Assembly (NCBI GenBank): GCA_022266195.1 | Contig: WHVY01000001.1 | Location: forward strand, 5,332,001 to 5,396,000 | Direction: 5' to 3' | Length of the DNA stretch: 64,000 nucleotides | From: Tetranychus cinnabarinus | Lineage: Eukaryota; Arthropoda; Arachnida; Trombidiformes; Tetranychidae | Shown here: positions 11,601 to 20,346 of the stretch, piece after piece | Numbering within the stretch: the first letter of the stretch is position 1 | How the letters are laid out: each line of letters begins with the position of its first letter | Position numbers and translations under genes: made by a program | The notes under the pieces: model-generated | Databases searched by the model: none | What the model saw: only the letters and a program-made list of their open reading frames with translations | Told to the model about the DNA's origin: nothing

Positions 11601-12541
11601 GCTGATGCTGCTGCTGCTGAACTTGAAGCTGCTGATGATGATCCTGATCCAGTGTTTGATGCTGGTGCAGGTGCAGATGATGAGTCTGAAGCTGCTGCTG
11701 CTGAACTTGATGCTGCTGATCCTGAAGCTGCTGATCCTGATGAACCTGAACCAGATGATCCTGAACCTGATGAACCAGATCCTTGTCCTGATCCTGAGCC
11801 AGATGATCCTGAACCTGAAGCTGCTCCTGATGAAGCTGCTGCTGATGATCCTGAACCTGATCCTGATGATGCTGAGTTAGGTGAGTTACTGGTTGATGTT
11901 GATGTTGTTGGTCCTGATGATGAATCTGAAGCTGCTGCTGCTGATGCTGCTGCTGCTGAACTTGAAGCTGCTGATGATGATCCTGATCCAGTGTTTGATG
12001 CTGGTGCAGGTGCAGATGATGAGTCTGAAGCTGCTGCTGCTGAACTTGATGCTGCTGATCCTGAAGCTGCTGATCCTGATGAACCTGAACCAGATGATCC
12101 TGAACCTGATGAACCAGATCCTTGTCCTGATCCTGAGCCAGATGATCCTGAACCTGATGAACCAGATCCTTGTCCTGATCCTGAGCCAGATGATCTTGAA
12201 CCTGAAGCTGCTCCTGATGAAGCTGCTCCTGATGAAGCTGCTCCTGATGAAGCTGCTCCTGATGATCCTGAACCTGATCCTGATGATGCTGAGTTAGGTG
12301 ATTTTTCATGCGAACCAGGGTTACCGGTGGTTGGTTTTTGACCAGTTTTTGACTCTGAAGCTGTTGTGGCTGTGGCTGTTGATGATCCTGATCCTGAGTT
12401 AGTTTTCTTGTGGCTACCAAAAAGGTCCATTGGCATTTTCATAGCGAGGTTAATAGGATTCCATCGCGATAGGCTATTTGCATCAACAACGCTAAACGCT
12501 GTTATTGCTACGAAGCACAGAGTTAATATTCTTATATTCAT
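2696..12541 (-). CDS. Giant silk fibroin-like secreted protein (3281 aa)
   Basis: A single uninterrupted exon. The protein starts with a signal peptide (hydrophobic core ILTLCFVAITAFSVV, likely cleavage after VDA, residues 1-21), then a short non-repetitive linker (SLSRWNPINLAMKMPMDLFG), then about 3100 residues of Ser/Gly/Ala repeats. The basic unit is 113 aa and includes SNSPNSASSGSGSG, GSGQGSGSS, DSSSAPAPASNTGSG and DSSSGPTTSTSTS. A unique tail (YTKYTNQAGKTCVCY) ends in two cysteines that could cross-link chains, as termini of silk proteins do. Low-complexity Ser/Gly/Ala composition plus signal peptide and Cys-bearing end is typical of arthropod fibroins; spider mites carry several such genes. 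Sense codons are strongly biased to TCA, GGA and GCA. A TATA box lies about 60 nt upstream and AATAAA about 26 nt downstream. It could instead be another mucin-like structural secretion, but silk is the best reading. Confidence 0.88.
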   Translation of the reverse strand: MNIRILTLCFVAITAFSVVDANSLSRWNPINLAMKMPMDLFGSHKKTNSGSGSSTATATTASESKTGQKPTTGNPGSHEKSPNSASSGSGSGSSGAASSGAASSGAASSGAASGSRSSGSGSGQGSGSSGSGSSGSGSGQGSGSSGSGSSGSGSSGSAASGSAASSSAAAASDSSSAPAPASNTGSGSSSAASSSAAAASAAAASDSSSGPTTSTSTSNSPNSASSGSGSGSSAAASSGAASGSGSSGSGSGQGSGSSGSGSSGSGSSGSAASGSAASSSAAAASDSSSAPAPASNTGSGSSSAASSSAAAASAAAASDSSSGPTTSTSTSNSPNSASSGSGSGSSAAASSGAASGSGSSGSGSGQGSGSSGSGSSGSGSSGSAASGSAASSSAAADSDSSSAPAPASNTGSGSSSAASSSAAAAASAAAASDSSSGPTTSTSTSNSPNSASSGSGSGSSAAASSGAASGSGSSGSGSGQGSGSSGSGSSGSGSSGSAASGSAASSSAAAASDSSSAPAPASNTGSGSSSAASSSAAAASAAAASDSSSGPTTSTSTSNSPNSASSGSGSGSSAAASSGAASGSGSSGSGSGQGSGSSGSGSSGSGSSGSAASGSAASSSAAAASDSSSAPAPASNTGSGSSSVASSSAAAASAAAASDSSSGPTTSTSTSNSPNSASSGSGSGSSAAASSGAASGSGSSGSGSGQGSGSSGSGSSGSGSSGSAASGSAASSSAAAASDSSSAPAPASNTGSGSSSAASSSAAAASAAAASDSSSGPTTSTSTSNSPNSASSGSGSGSSAAASSGAASGSGSSGSGSGQGSGSSGSGSSGSGSSGSAASGSAASSSAAAASDSSSAPAPASNTGSGSSSAASSSAAAASAAAASDSSSGPTTSTSTSNSPNSASSGSGSGSSAAASSGAASGSGSSGSGSGQGSGSSGSGSSGSGSSGSAASGSAASSSAAAASDSSSAPAPASNTGSGSSSAASSSAAAASAAAASDSSSGPTTSTSTSNSPNSASSGSGSGSSAAASSGAASGSGSSGSGSGQGSGSSGSGSSGSGSSGSAASGSAASSSAAAASDSSSAPAPASNTGSGSSSAASSSAAAASAAAASDSSSGPTTSTSTSNSPNSASSGSGSGSSAAASSGAASGSGSSGSGSGQGSGSSGSGSSGSGSSGSAASGSAASSSAAAASDSSSAPAPASNTGSGSSSAASSSAAAASAAAASDSSSGPTTSTSTSNSPNSASSGSGSGSSAAASSGAASGSGSSGSGSGQGSGSSGSGSSGSGSSGSAASGSAASSSAAAASDSSSAPAPASNTGSGSSSAASSSAAAASTASSSAAAASAAAASDSSSGPTTSTSTSNSPNSASSGSGSGSSAAASSGAASDSSSGPTTSTSTSNSPNSASSGSGSGSSAAASSGAASGSGSSGSGAGQGSGSSGSGSSGSGSSGSAASGSAASSSAAAASDSSSAPAPASNTGSGSSSAASSSAAAASAAAASDSSSGPTTSTSTSNSPNSASSGSGSGSSAAASSGAASGSGSSGSGSGQGSGSSGSGSSGSGSSGSAASGSAASSSAAAASDSSSAPAPASNTGSGSSSAASSSAAAASAAAASDSSSGPTTSTSTSNSPNSASSGSGSGSSAAASSGAASGSGSSGSGSGQGSGSSGSGSSGSGSSGSAASGSAASSSAAAASDSSSAPAPASNTGSGSSSAASSSAAAASAAAASDSSSGPTTSTSTSNSPNSASSGSGSGSSAAASSGAASGSGSSGSGSGQGSGSSGSGSSGSGSSGSAASGSAASSSAAAASDSSSAPAPASNTGSGSSSAASSSAAAASAAAASDSSSGPTTSTSTSNSPNSASSGSGSGSSAAASSGAASGSGSSGSGSGQGSGSSGSGSSGSGSSGSAASGSAASSSAAAASDSSSAPAPASNTGSGSSSAASSSAAAASTASSSAAAASAAAASDSSSGPTTSTSTSNSPNSASSGSGSGSSAAASSGAASGSGSSGSGSGQGSGSSGSGSSGSGSSGSAASGSAASSSAAAASDSSSAPAPASNTGSGSSSAASSSAAAASAAAASDSSSGPTTSTSTSNSPNSASSGSGSGSSAAASSGAASGSGSSGSGSGQGSGSSGSGSSGSGSSGSAASGSAASSSAAAASDSSSAPAPASNTGSGSSSAASSSAAAASTASSSAAAASAAAASDSSSGPTTSTSTSNSPNSASSGSGSGSSAAASSGAASGSGSSGSGSGQGSGSSGSGSSGSGSSGSAASGSAASSSAAAASDSSSAPAPASNTGSGSSSAASSSAAAASAAAASDSSSGPTTSTSTSNSPNSASSGSGSGSSAAASSGAASGSGSSGSGSGQGSGSSGSGSSGSGSSGSAASGSAASSSAAAASDSSSAPAPASNTGSGSSSAASSSAAAASAAAASDSSSGPTTSTSTSNSPNSASSGSGSGSSAAASSGAASGSGSSGSGSGQGSGSSGSGSSGSGSSGSAASGSAASSSAAAASDSSSAPAPASNTGSGSSSAASSSAAAASAAAASDSSSGPTTSTSTSNSPNSASSGSGSGSSSAASSSAAAASAAAASAAAASDSSSGPTTSTSTSNSPNSASSGSGSGSSAAASSGAASGSGSSGSGSGQGSGSSGSGSSGSGSSGSAASGSAASGSAASSSAAAASDSSSAPAPASNTGSGSSSAASSSAAAASAAAASDSSSGPTTSTSTSNSPNSASSGSGSGSSAAASSGAASGSGSSGSGSGQGSGSSGSGSSGSGSSGSAASGSAASSSAAAASDSSSAPAPASNTGSGSSSAASSSAAAASAAAASDSSSGPTTSTSTSNSPNSASSGSGSGSSSAASSSAAAASAAAASAAAASDSSSGPTTSTSTSNSPNSASSGSGSGSSAAASSGAASGSGSSGSGSGQGSGSSGSGSSGSGSSGSAASGSAASGSAASSSAAAASDSSSAPAPASNTGSGSSSAASSSAAAASAAAASDSSSGPTTSTSTSNSPNSASSGSGSGSSAAASSGAASGSGSSGSGSGQGSGSSGSGSSGSGSSGSAASGSAASSSAAAASDSSSAPAPASNTGSGSSSAASSSAAAASAAAASDSSSGPTTSTSTSNSPNSASSGSGSGSSAAASSGAASGSGSSGSGSGQGSGSSGSGSSGSGSSGSAASGSAASSSAAAASDSSSAPAPASNTGSGSSSAASSSAAAASAAAASDSSSGPTTSTSTSNSPNSASSGSGSGSSAAASSGAASGSGSSGSGSGQGSGATDSGSSAGYTKYTNQAGKTCVCY
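2770..12297 (-). repeat. Coding tandem repeat array of the silk gene (339-bp unit)
   Basis: Period measured from recurring GTGAGTTACTGGTTGATG-type boundaries at 2878, 3217, 3556, 3910, 4057, 4396, 4750, 4897, 5236 and so on to 11881. Nineteen intervals are exactly 339 bp, two are 354, three 369, one 342, one 417 (outermost, at the protein N-terminal side) and three are short (147, 147, 111). Every length is a multiple of three, so frame is preserved. A partial unit lies at 2770-2877. Units are almost identical; rare differences include single Ala-to-Asp, Ala-to-Val and Ser-to-Ala changes. Confidence 0.95.
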
Positions 12542-12600
12542 GTTTTGTTGATTTCTTGTTGATACTTTTTCAACTGATACCTTAAGTGTTTTGCTGAGGC

Positions 12601-12608
12601 TTTTTATA
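12601..12608 (-). promoter_or_regulatory. TATA box of the silk gene
   Basis: On the minus strand the sequence reads GGTATAAAAAG, about 60 nt upstream of the start codon at 12541. This gives an expected transcription start near 12570-12575 and a 5' leader of about 30 nt. A strong TATA box suits a highly expressed tissue-specific gene. Confidence 0.65.
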
Positions 12609-12611
12609 CCA

Positions 12612-13829
12612 TTTAGTTTATGCTTATTTTATTTGTTCTTTTTCATCTGTTCAAAATTTGCCAAAGTGTTTTTGCCATATGATTGACTCAATTATTTACT
12701 CAGATTTAATTTCCTCTGTATTGAATTGTAAACGTGGATGAATTTATTTTCGATCTAGCTTACCAGACTAACTAGTGTTAAATTTTTCAAGGATTTTACA
12801 ACTATACATCTAGTGAATATGATTAAAATTTGATCAATTGCCTGCTCTGTTTAATGAGCAGAAATTAACATAGTTTGTGAGCAAGACAAAAGTCAATAAA
12901 AAAGATACTTTGACACTTATGTTAACTATTTGTTTCTGTATCTATTATTATAATGTGCATATCTTACAAATGCGCTTTAATTCACGAGTTCCTGTTTTCT
13001 GGTATCATTTTTGTGACTGTATTTTGAGTAATTTAATTTTTGAAATTAAAATTGGAAAAATTTGAATTGAGATATTTTAAAACGAGTCCAGTTTCAATGC
13101 TCTGCAACAAGCATAAAAATGCCCATACAAACATACCCTTTTCAATCGAAGCAAAAGGTTTAATTTGAAACAGATGATGCATTTATATGAATTAAACAAC
13201 GTATTGTTAATCAAAGATTTCTATTAATCATTAGTTACAGGAACAAAATTTTGGTGTTATGTTAACACCTACACAAATACGAACCTTAAGAATAAATACG
13301 TTCAAAATTATTCGTAGCTTTGCAAAGATCAGTCTAAATTACCATGTCTATTACACGTATCCACAAGTATTCAAATTCATTATCATTAACTCTGTATTTC
13401 AATATCATAGCCTTGAAATCGGAAAACGCAGACTTTCCAACAAGAATTGTCAACAATGTAAATCAATTAATCGCCATGTTAAGCTTTAAGGTGCAATAGC
13501 ACATTTAATTGAAAAATGGCCAATTTTGTGTCCTGTTGGATCAAAATAAATCACTTCATTGAAATCAGAATTGAATTCGTCATCTAAAAGCTATCTAGAA
13601 AGTTCTTTCATCATGCATAATTGTGCTACTTTTTTCATGCATTTCTACCGCTTTTCAATGATATCTCGAAAACGAAAAATAATTTCGAAAAATAGATTCG
13701 ATAAATGAATTCAGTATAAAATTGTGTACCTTGTGTGTTCATAACAAAAAATTCCTTTCTAGGCAGCTTTGGCCTTCCTCGTTTTTTCTCAATTTTATTC
13801 TAATCTGTTATTGTTTCTATATTTTTCAG
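12612..13829. other. Intergenic region upstream of the silk gene
   Basis: AT-rich spacer of about 1.2 kb. It must contain the upstream control region of the silk gene, but I recognise no specific element beyond the TATA box. The last 50 nt before 13830 are T-rich and end in TTTTTCAG, the intron remnant of the slit-derived exon. Confidence 0.5.
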
Positions 13830-14204
13830 GGTTCTGTATGGTAATCGATTAAATAATTTACCTAGAAACGTATTTCATGGATTATCATCTCTTCAGCTTC
13901 TCCTGCTCAATGCCAACAATATCTCATGCATTCGTAAAGACCTTTTCTCAGGACTTCATAACCTCAATTTACTTTCACTTTACGACAATAAGATTCAATC
14001 TCTTGCCAATGGTACCTTTGACTATTTTAAAAACATCGGGACACTTCACTTGGGAGGAAATCCTTTCGTTTGTGACTGCAATCTCAAATGGCTTTCAAAT
14101 TATTTACAAAAAAATCCAATTGAAACGTCCGATGCTAGATGTGCTGAACCCTAAAGGTTGTCCCGTAAACGGTTATGTCTCTAGATCCAGTTAAATTCAA
14201 GTGT
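13830..14204 (+). pseudogene. slit-derived exon relic (LRR plus LRR C-terminal cap)
   Basis: Directly after a pyrimidine tract and CAG (13827-13829), frame +1 from 13831 reads VLYGNRLNNLPRNVFHGL, then a LLLLNANNISCIRKDLFSGL repeat and LLSLYDNKIQSLANGTFDYF. It ends in a LRRCT cap, NPFVCDCNLKWLSNYLQKNP followed by IETSDARCAEP. This matches the end of a leucine-rich block of Slit in order and spacing. An in-frame TAA at 14152-14154 stands where the family has a Lys codon. A one-base shift near 14180 is needed to recover LDPVKFKC. No flanking Slit exons are visible. The retained intron acceptor indicates a genomic exon duplicate rather than a retrocopy. Confidence 0.82.
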
Positions 14205-17200
14205 CGATGGTTGACTAGGAAAAGACAAGTTGATCAGATCAGGTCAACTTTCCATACAAACACTCAAGACTAACCAAAAACAGTTGAAATGATCGAGTAA
14301 TTTTCAGATCATTATACAATCATTGATAATCGAGGCAATAATATCTGACAATCATTTTTGACTGTCAGTTTTAAGGGTCCACATTCAAGCTCAATGGATT
14401 GACTTGATTATATTATATGATGACTGTTAATCAATGATTATAATTGCTACTTGAACAACTTAACCCTTGGAAATGTCAATTTATATTTCATCTTCAATAT
14501 AAATGTTTATCTTGCTTTAACCTCTGGCATTGAAATGCAGACAGTATTCAACTTACAATCTATTGATACAATTGATAGTCACTATTTTCATGTGTAAATG
14601 TAAATGATATGAAAATGATTAATTTACCCTTTTCTTTCATGTTGATAAGTATCATTAAGATTCTCGATAGATTCTTGATATATTATACATTATAAACATT
14701 ATGGTTGCTGAAAACTCTTGATCAATTCCCACGAAACAATCATAAATGAAGTATTAATAATGAAATGGAGTAAAGCTTAATATTGATAATAACTCTACAA
14801 TAATATCGGAAATGATCAATCCTAGCATTCTAGGCTCTAATAGAGTTGAATATTGAATAACAGCAAAAAACATCAAAGATTCTCAATTGTTAATTTGACA
14901 ATATAATAATGGATATAAAAAACGAGATCTTGAAGTATTTTCATCAAGCCCAATACTTTGCTTTGGTATTAATTTAACACGATATTACATTTGAGCTGGT
15001 TTAAAGTTAGTTTTTGATTGTAACAATAATGAGTTGATTGAACACACAATGATACTTAAGTTGATGTGAATTTCCTTGTTAAAAAACGGGATCGCTAAGT
15101 GGCCTGGGTTTGGTTAGGTAAGAGTCCGCCATTGAACAACATTTGTTCACTTTATTGTTGTCATTTTAACAAAGGTTTTTCATTGTGCATCTCTCATTTG
15201 TACCTTTTTTATCCTTATTATTGTAATATGATGTTAATCATTTGGTACTTTGATGATCAATTCACAGTGTATTACAATAAGAAATGGGATTGACACAAAA
15301 AAACACCCAAAATACAGATTTAAGGTGTTAATATGAGCAGTCTTGAAAGGCGTTGATGTTTGCCTTTTCACTCATACCAAAAATGCGTGTTGTTGAATAC
15401 TAGAGCCTGATAATTATCATAAATGACATGAATAAAGTGACGCTGAAGGCACCTACTAATTTTTGAATGTCAACTCTTCAAATCCCTACTCTGACTAATT
15501 CGAGTCATTAAATACCATGCAAATCAAACAAATTAACACTGAAATTTGGTAATGAAAAATTTAATCTTGGCTCTATTAGCGATCACAGAGACATTGGATT
15601 GTGGCCAAACAAAGAAACAAATCTTATTTTCCTTCTTTAAAAAATCTTTTGTTTTTCAAATGTTAATTGTATTTAGTCTTGTTAACTCTATTTAATTGTT
15701 ATTCCGTTTCATATGGATTCATGTGTCTCATCTCTATCTAAGGATTTCATGTAAATTTGATGTTTCAAATGGTCTGAAAACTACAGTTTTTAAGGTGTTT
15801 GTTTGCTTTCATTTGGTTCATCGTTTCACTTGCTTTTCAATATCAAAGTATCATCAGCTGTTTCAATCGCGTTCTTCTGCATTTCTTTCTCTGCCTTTTC
15901 ATTTTAATTTGGTTGATTGTCAATTAAAACTTGATTATGAACTTAATTTAAGAATACACTTCTTTCACAGTTATTTGTAATATTAATAGCAACCAATAAG
16001 TATTTAAAAATTTACCTCAAAACTCAATTTTACAACTCGATTATTAATTTAAATTGAAAATAACTTGAACCTTTTTTGCCTCTTTTTGGTAGTTTTTTCA
16101 TCCAAATGCATTATTAAAGTTTTAATAAAATGTTTCATTTACATTAAATTGTCTTATTTACTGATCCAAGTGTTCATCTTATCTTGACATTGACAAATCA
16201 TGAATATTATTTGTTTTATAAAGTGTTAAACTTGGTTCAATCAAGTGAAAATTCAACCCAAAAATGAAGCTTTTTTATTGTGTTGATTGTTTAGTGTTGA
16301 TTCTCCTCTAATAATCTAAGGCCCAGCCTGAAGCCATGTTACTTTAATTTAGTTTCATCAATTCCCATCATCATCACCATCATATACAGATTATCACTGA
16401 ACTGAGAGAGAAACCAGAAAATAATAATGTAAATAATACATGTAAGTATCTCAAGAATAAAACAACAGTAAATTAAACACAAGAAGTTGCTGTTGAAGCT
16501 GTTGTTACCCTTAGGTTATTCATGATAAACACACTTACCTAGAGCCAATTGAATATTAGTTGAGTAAAGTTGATCAATATCAGTTTAATAATTTCATGAT
16601 CATTATCATTCGTTGATTAAATTGGGAAGACAGTTTAATTCAAGGTTAGGCGCTTAGGTTAACACTTATAAACAAGGCAAAAACAGATGACTATTTTTTA
16701 AGGGTAAAAATGGCAAAAATTGAACAAATTTTCTCCTCAAAATAGCAGGTAATTATTTTGTTTCATCAATTATCTTACATAAATATAATCAATTTCAATC
16801 ATCCTTATTAAATTTACACAATTGACAACGTAATTATAATCAATGTATCCTTATAAAAGTATCAATACATCAATATTGACACCGGACTTACGTTAGTATT
16901 TAAATGAAAAACAAGATGGCAAACCTGTTGAAGCGAAAGTTGAAAAATTGCTCAAAGAGCTCAAAAGTCTTGATTATCAAGTTAATTCAAATGTAATTCA
17001 ATATCTAGCTTCAAAAAATTGGATTATCGTTAAACAAGAAATTAGATTAACACACAAGAGTAATAACTAAAATAATAATTACACCGGCATAAATAAGTAA
17101 AATTTATATCTGGACTTCATATCAAGTATCAATCATTTGGATATCGATATGTATTAATTTGGATGGAAACATTTGGAAACTGTAACTTATTGATAGTAAT

Positions 17201-18902
17201 TTGATTGTCCAAATGTCCACATAATTTCCATTGTTTAATTTGAGTAATTAACCATCGTTAATGATTATATATGGATATAAATTGTTGTAGGTTCATCAAT
17301 CCAGGACAGCCGCGTGTTTACGCTCTAACTCAATGGTTTAAGATTGAAAATGTAGCAAGGTAAGTAATCTAATATTACTTGTCTCAAGATGAATTGCAAA
17401 TCCAAATTGTCCCTCAAACTGATCCTCCATGTTTGGGATAAGCTGAAAATGAAATAATAGGAAAATATTGTAAACAATCAACAGTGAAATAACGATCAAG
17501 TAAAACTCGTTACATTGTCTAGGTAACTTGATAACCTTGATATTGTCTTGTTTCTTTTCTTGCCCCTTCACCTCAATCATCAAATATTGGAACATTTTGT
17601 ATCCTCAAACATATGCATTTAAATGCTGACAGTTTTACCTTACCTTTGTTATTACTTAATAATACTAGGTAACCATTGAGTGATTACAAATAAATGTATT
17701 TACAACGTTTTATTGTTTGTTGAGGTAACAAACTGCCTTTTTTCAGTTTCCCTTTTGTGTTGGTATTGGTTTTAATACTAGCTTCTGTAGTTCAGGTTAT
17801 ATCACGACTTCAGCTTACCGACATCAATTCACCTATTCTCACGCATTCATCCTCAAATAACGAAAATGACTTTTTCTCTCTTTCTTTGCCCCTTCTTATT
17901 ATCATCTTTCTCTCATCCTCATCTACATCACCTCTCTAACCGTGATAGTGTTTTGGTATTTTATATCCAAAGTGTGTGTGTTTATTTGTATGGTTATTTG
18001 TGTGACTCATATTCATCCAAAATCCAATATAAGCCCTCAGAGAGAAAGAGAGAAATAAGATGATTCATCCTCAGTCTTTTCTCTTCATCATCATCTTGTG
18101 TTAGTCATATTATGAGTCTGTATTTCATTCCTATGCACAGTTATTCAGCTCATTTTTTTTCTTATTATTCTACCTCAGTGCCATCTATCAACTCTTATAC
18201 TAACCTTTTGCATTATTTTGGCAAATTATTTGGAGCCAAGTTTTAATGTTTATTTCACAAAATATTGTTTTATTCAAGTTAATCAACATCTTTATTATTT
18301 AATTTCACTTGTTTATTGTGACTTTATTATTGTGATTACCTTTGACAGTAAAATAATTGTATTTAGTGTACGAAATGGGCTAAAATTTGTGTTTCATTTT
18401 TGCTGGTTGTTTGAAAACGAAGGACTTTGTTTTAGGTTTTAATTTTTAAAATTGTCCTTAGCCAATTAGTTGACTATGCATTAGACGAACCTGATTTTTA
18501 ATTGGAAACATGAATTGTCGGTTAGGATTCCAATATGTTCATTTGTTTGATATTGTGAAAGTGATAGTTCAACGTCAAGGCCGGTTTCTTTTTGTCATTT
18601 GATTGTTTTCAAAGAGTGTTCATTGAAAAAAGGTAATACAAAAAGAAATGAACAAATCAAACAGGTACAATGAATGTGGTGTTTGTAAGCAAATATTATC
18701 ATCCTTGTGTGCTCATAACATTGAAAGCTATAATTGACCAATTTTCAATGTATCTTCTCAACAATGAGTATCATTAACACCATCATTGTCACACTCAGCC
18801 AAACGAACAGTATGATTTCTTGTTCAGTTTCACTCATTTCTAACCATTTTTCAACGTCCTCAGGACAAATAAGCGGTTAGGTTATTTGATTTTTCATTTA
18901 CC
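14205..18902. other. Gene-poor AT-rich region
   Basis: About 4.7 kb without a supported gene. Frames such as 15696-15980 and 17338-17595 (minus) lack domain similarity and a consistent exon structure. A CT-rich tract lies at 17860-17940. Nothing here resembles a transposase, reverse transcriptase or structural RNA that I can support. Confidence 0.5.
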
Positions 18903-19511
18903 ATGAAGTTTATTTTAATAAGTATCTGGTTTTTACTTTTTTCACTTGATTTTGTTAATCCTTCATCAGATGCCTTCGATTTTGGTCTTCTTGGACCTGA
19001 TGCTTACAATGTTATCATCGATTCGTGTAAAAAAGGTAACTATTAAAGCTTTCACTCTTTTCAATAATAAGTTATACTTAAATCTAAATTATTCATTCTA
19101 CTTTCTGTGATTAGATTTAGAGATAAACAAAGAAGCTCGGAATCAAATAATGGCCCAATGTATCTACCCAACAATAAGAGCGTCTTCCATCAATTTTCCG
19201 GTGAGTATTTATTACTAACAATGTTTGTAAGTTAAATTCACTATTTTGTATTATAATTGTTGATTTTTCCTTCTGATTAGCATGACTTCATCGAAACCTT
19301 GCAAAGGATTGAGGTTGATTGCTGGGATAGACGAGGTGATTTTTGTAATCAATCAGAAAGGATACGAGCTAATCACTGTGCAATTCCTGTTTTATCATCA
19401 AAAGGATTCAGATATCATCTTTTCTGGCAATCAAATAAATACCCAATTAGAGCTGCTTTCAGTGAGAAAAAGGAATGTATTGCTGAAGCGATCGAGGAGG
19501 TAAACGATTAA
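18903..19511 (+). CDS. Small secreted cysteine-rich protein (149 aa), unknown
   Basis: Three exons fit the splice rules: 18903-19035, 19115-19200 and 19281-19511, with phases 1 and 0 and short introns (79 and 80 nt) that start GT and end TTAG. The product begins with a clear signal peptide (KFILISIWFLLFSLDFVNPSSDA). The mature part of about 125 aa contains six cysteines (in DSC, AQC, VDC, DFC, NHC and KEC), consistent with three disulfides, and ends in EEVND. I recognise no family. Short introns, signal peptide and even cysteine count make it a credible secreted protein, possibly lineage-specific. It is isolated, with slit-relic spacer upstream and the phosphatase locus converging downstream. 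Confidence 0.7.
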
Positions 19512-20346
19512 AAATGAAAAACCAAATATAGCCGAATGATTAATACAAGATTATCTGCTCAATATTTGTTTCAACAGCTGGTTTAAAGTGATTGAAATCA
19601 AATTTAATTTATTTCGTACGGATTTTCGTTTCCTTACAAGACCTTTAAAAGATCAGATCATTATGTGTGAACATTTTATATACCTTTAAATAATCTTTCA
19701 GAAACTATCTTATCTCTATCATTTCTACCGCTAGAAAACCAAGAATGTAATAATTATTTCTTATTTTTAAATGATTAAATCATTTTCACTTATTTTGACT
19801 AAACATTCGATATCAAGTACCTATTAATTCATTCGCAATAACTTACTATTATTTTATCTTTTTCAATATTAGTCCAACAAATCCGACTTGAACTCAGATC
19901 TAAGCATAAATCTGTGTAAACTGTATCAAATGGCAAGTTTTGAGCAATGAAGGGTTTGAAAGCGTTAGCATCTGATATTTCAATTTCAAGGCTGCCGTTT
20001 TCACAGAAGGATGAATGAGAAGAATGCAAAAAAAAGTCAAATATCAAATAATGACAATGAATACGTTGCTATTAGATGAACTAAAACTCACATCCTCTGT
20101 TTGTTAACAGAATTTAAAGTGTTAATAATCTCTTGATTTTGGAAATTTTCATCTTCTTTTAATAACAAACGTTATAACATGAAATTTTTGTTACCCTCGA
20201 TGTTATCTTCAATGAAGAAAGCTAAACTGGTCGTGAAAGCGACCAATCGATCCCAAGTTGGTTCATTTTTAACTTGATAAGTTTACTTAACCCTTGATAT
20301 TGTTTTTACATTATTTTAACGTTATTAAAATATAATATTAAAATAT
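19512..20346. other. Spacer between convergent genes
   Basis: 3' flank of the secreted-protein gene and of the minus-strand phosphatase gene. A 72-codon minus frame at 19829-20047 has no recognisable domain and no splice link to the phosphatase stop at 20347. No canonical AATAAA was found close to the phosphatase stop. Confidence 0.45.

Noticed and set aside
2770..12297. Regular repeats that might be mistaken for a CRISPR or satellite array
   Set aside because: Units are 339 bp, coding, lack unique spacers and keep frame; they are protein repeats.
2988..12341. 3117-codon plus-strand frame and many 112-codon plus-strand frames across the silk array
   Set aside because: Explained by repetition and codon bias of the minus-strand silk gene, which has signal peptide, unique ends, TATA box and poly(A) signal. 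The antisense products lack all of these.
10609..12420. 603-codon Gln/His-rich minus-strand frame inside the silk gene
   Set aside because: Second reading frame of the same repeats on the sense strand; no independent start context or unique domain.
15696..15980. 94-codon plus-strand frame
   Set aside because: Composition typical of AT-rich spacer, no ATG start, no domain, no splice context.
17287..17345. Minus-strand sequence ACCATTGAGTTAGAGC, reminiscent of a tRNA D-arm
   Set aside because: No GG in the D-loop, no consistent acceptor or T-arm pairing; not a tRNA I can support.
17338..17595. 85-codon minus-strand frame with an internal TTTTCAG acceptor
   Set aside because: Attempts to splice it give frameshifts and stops; no recognisable domain.
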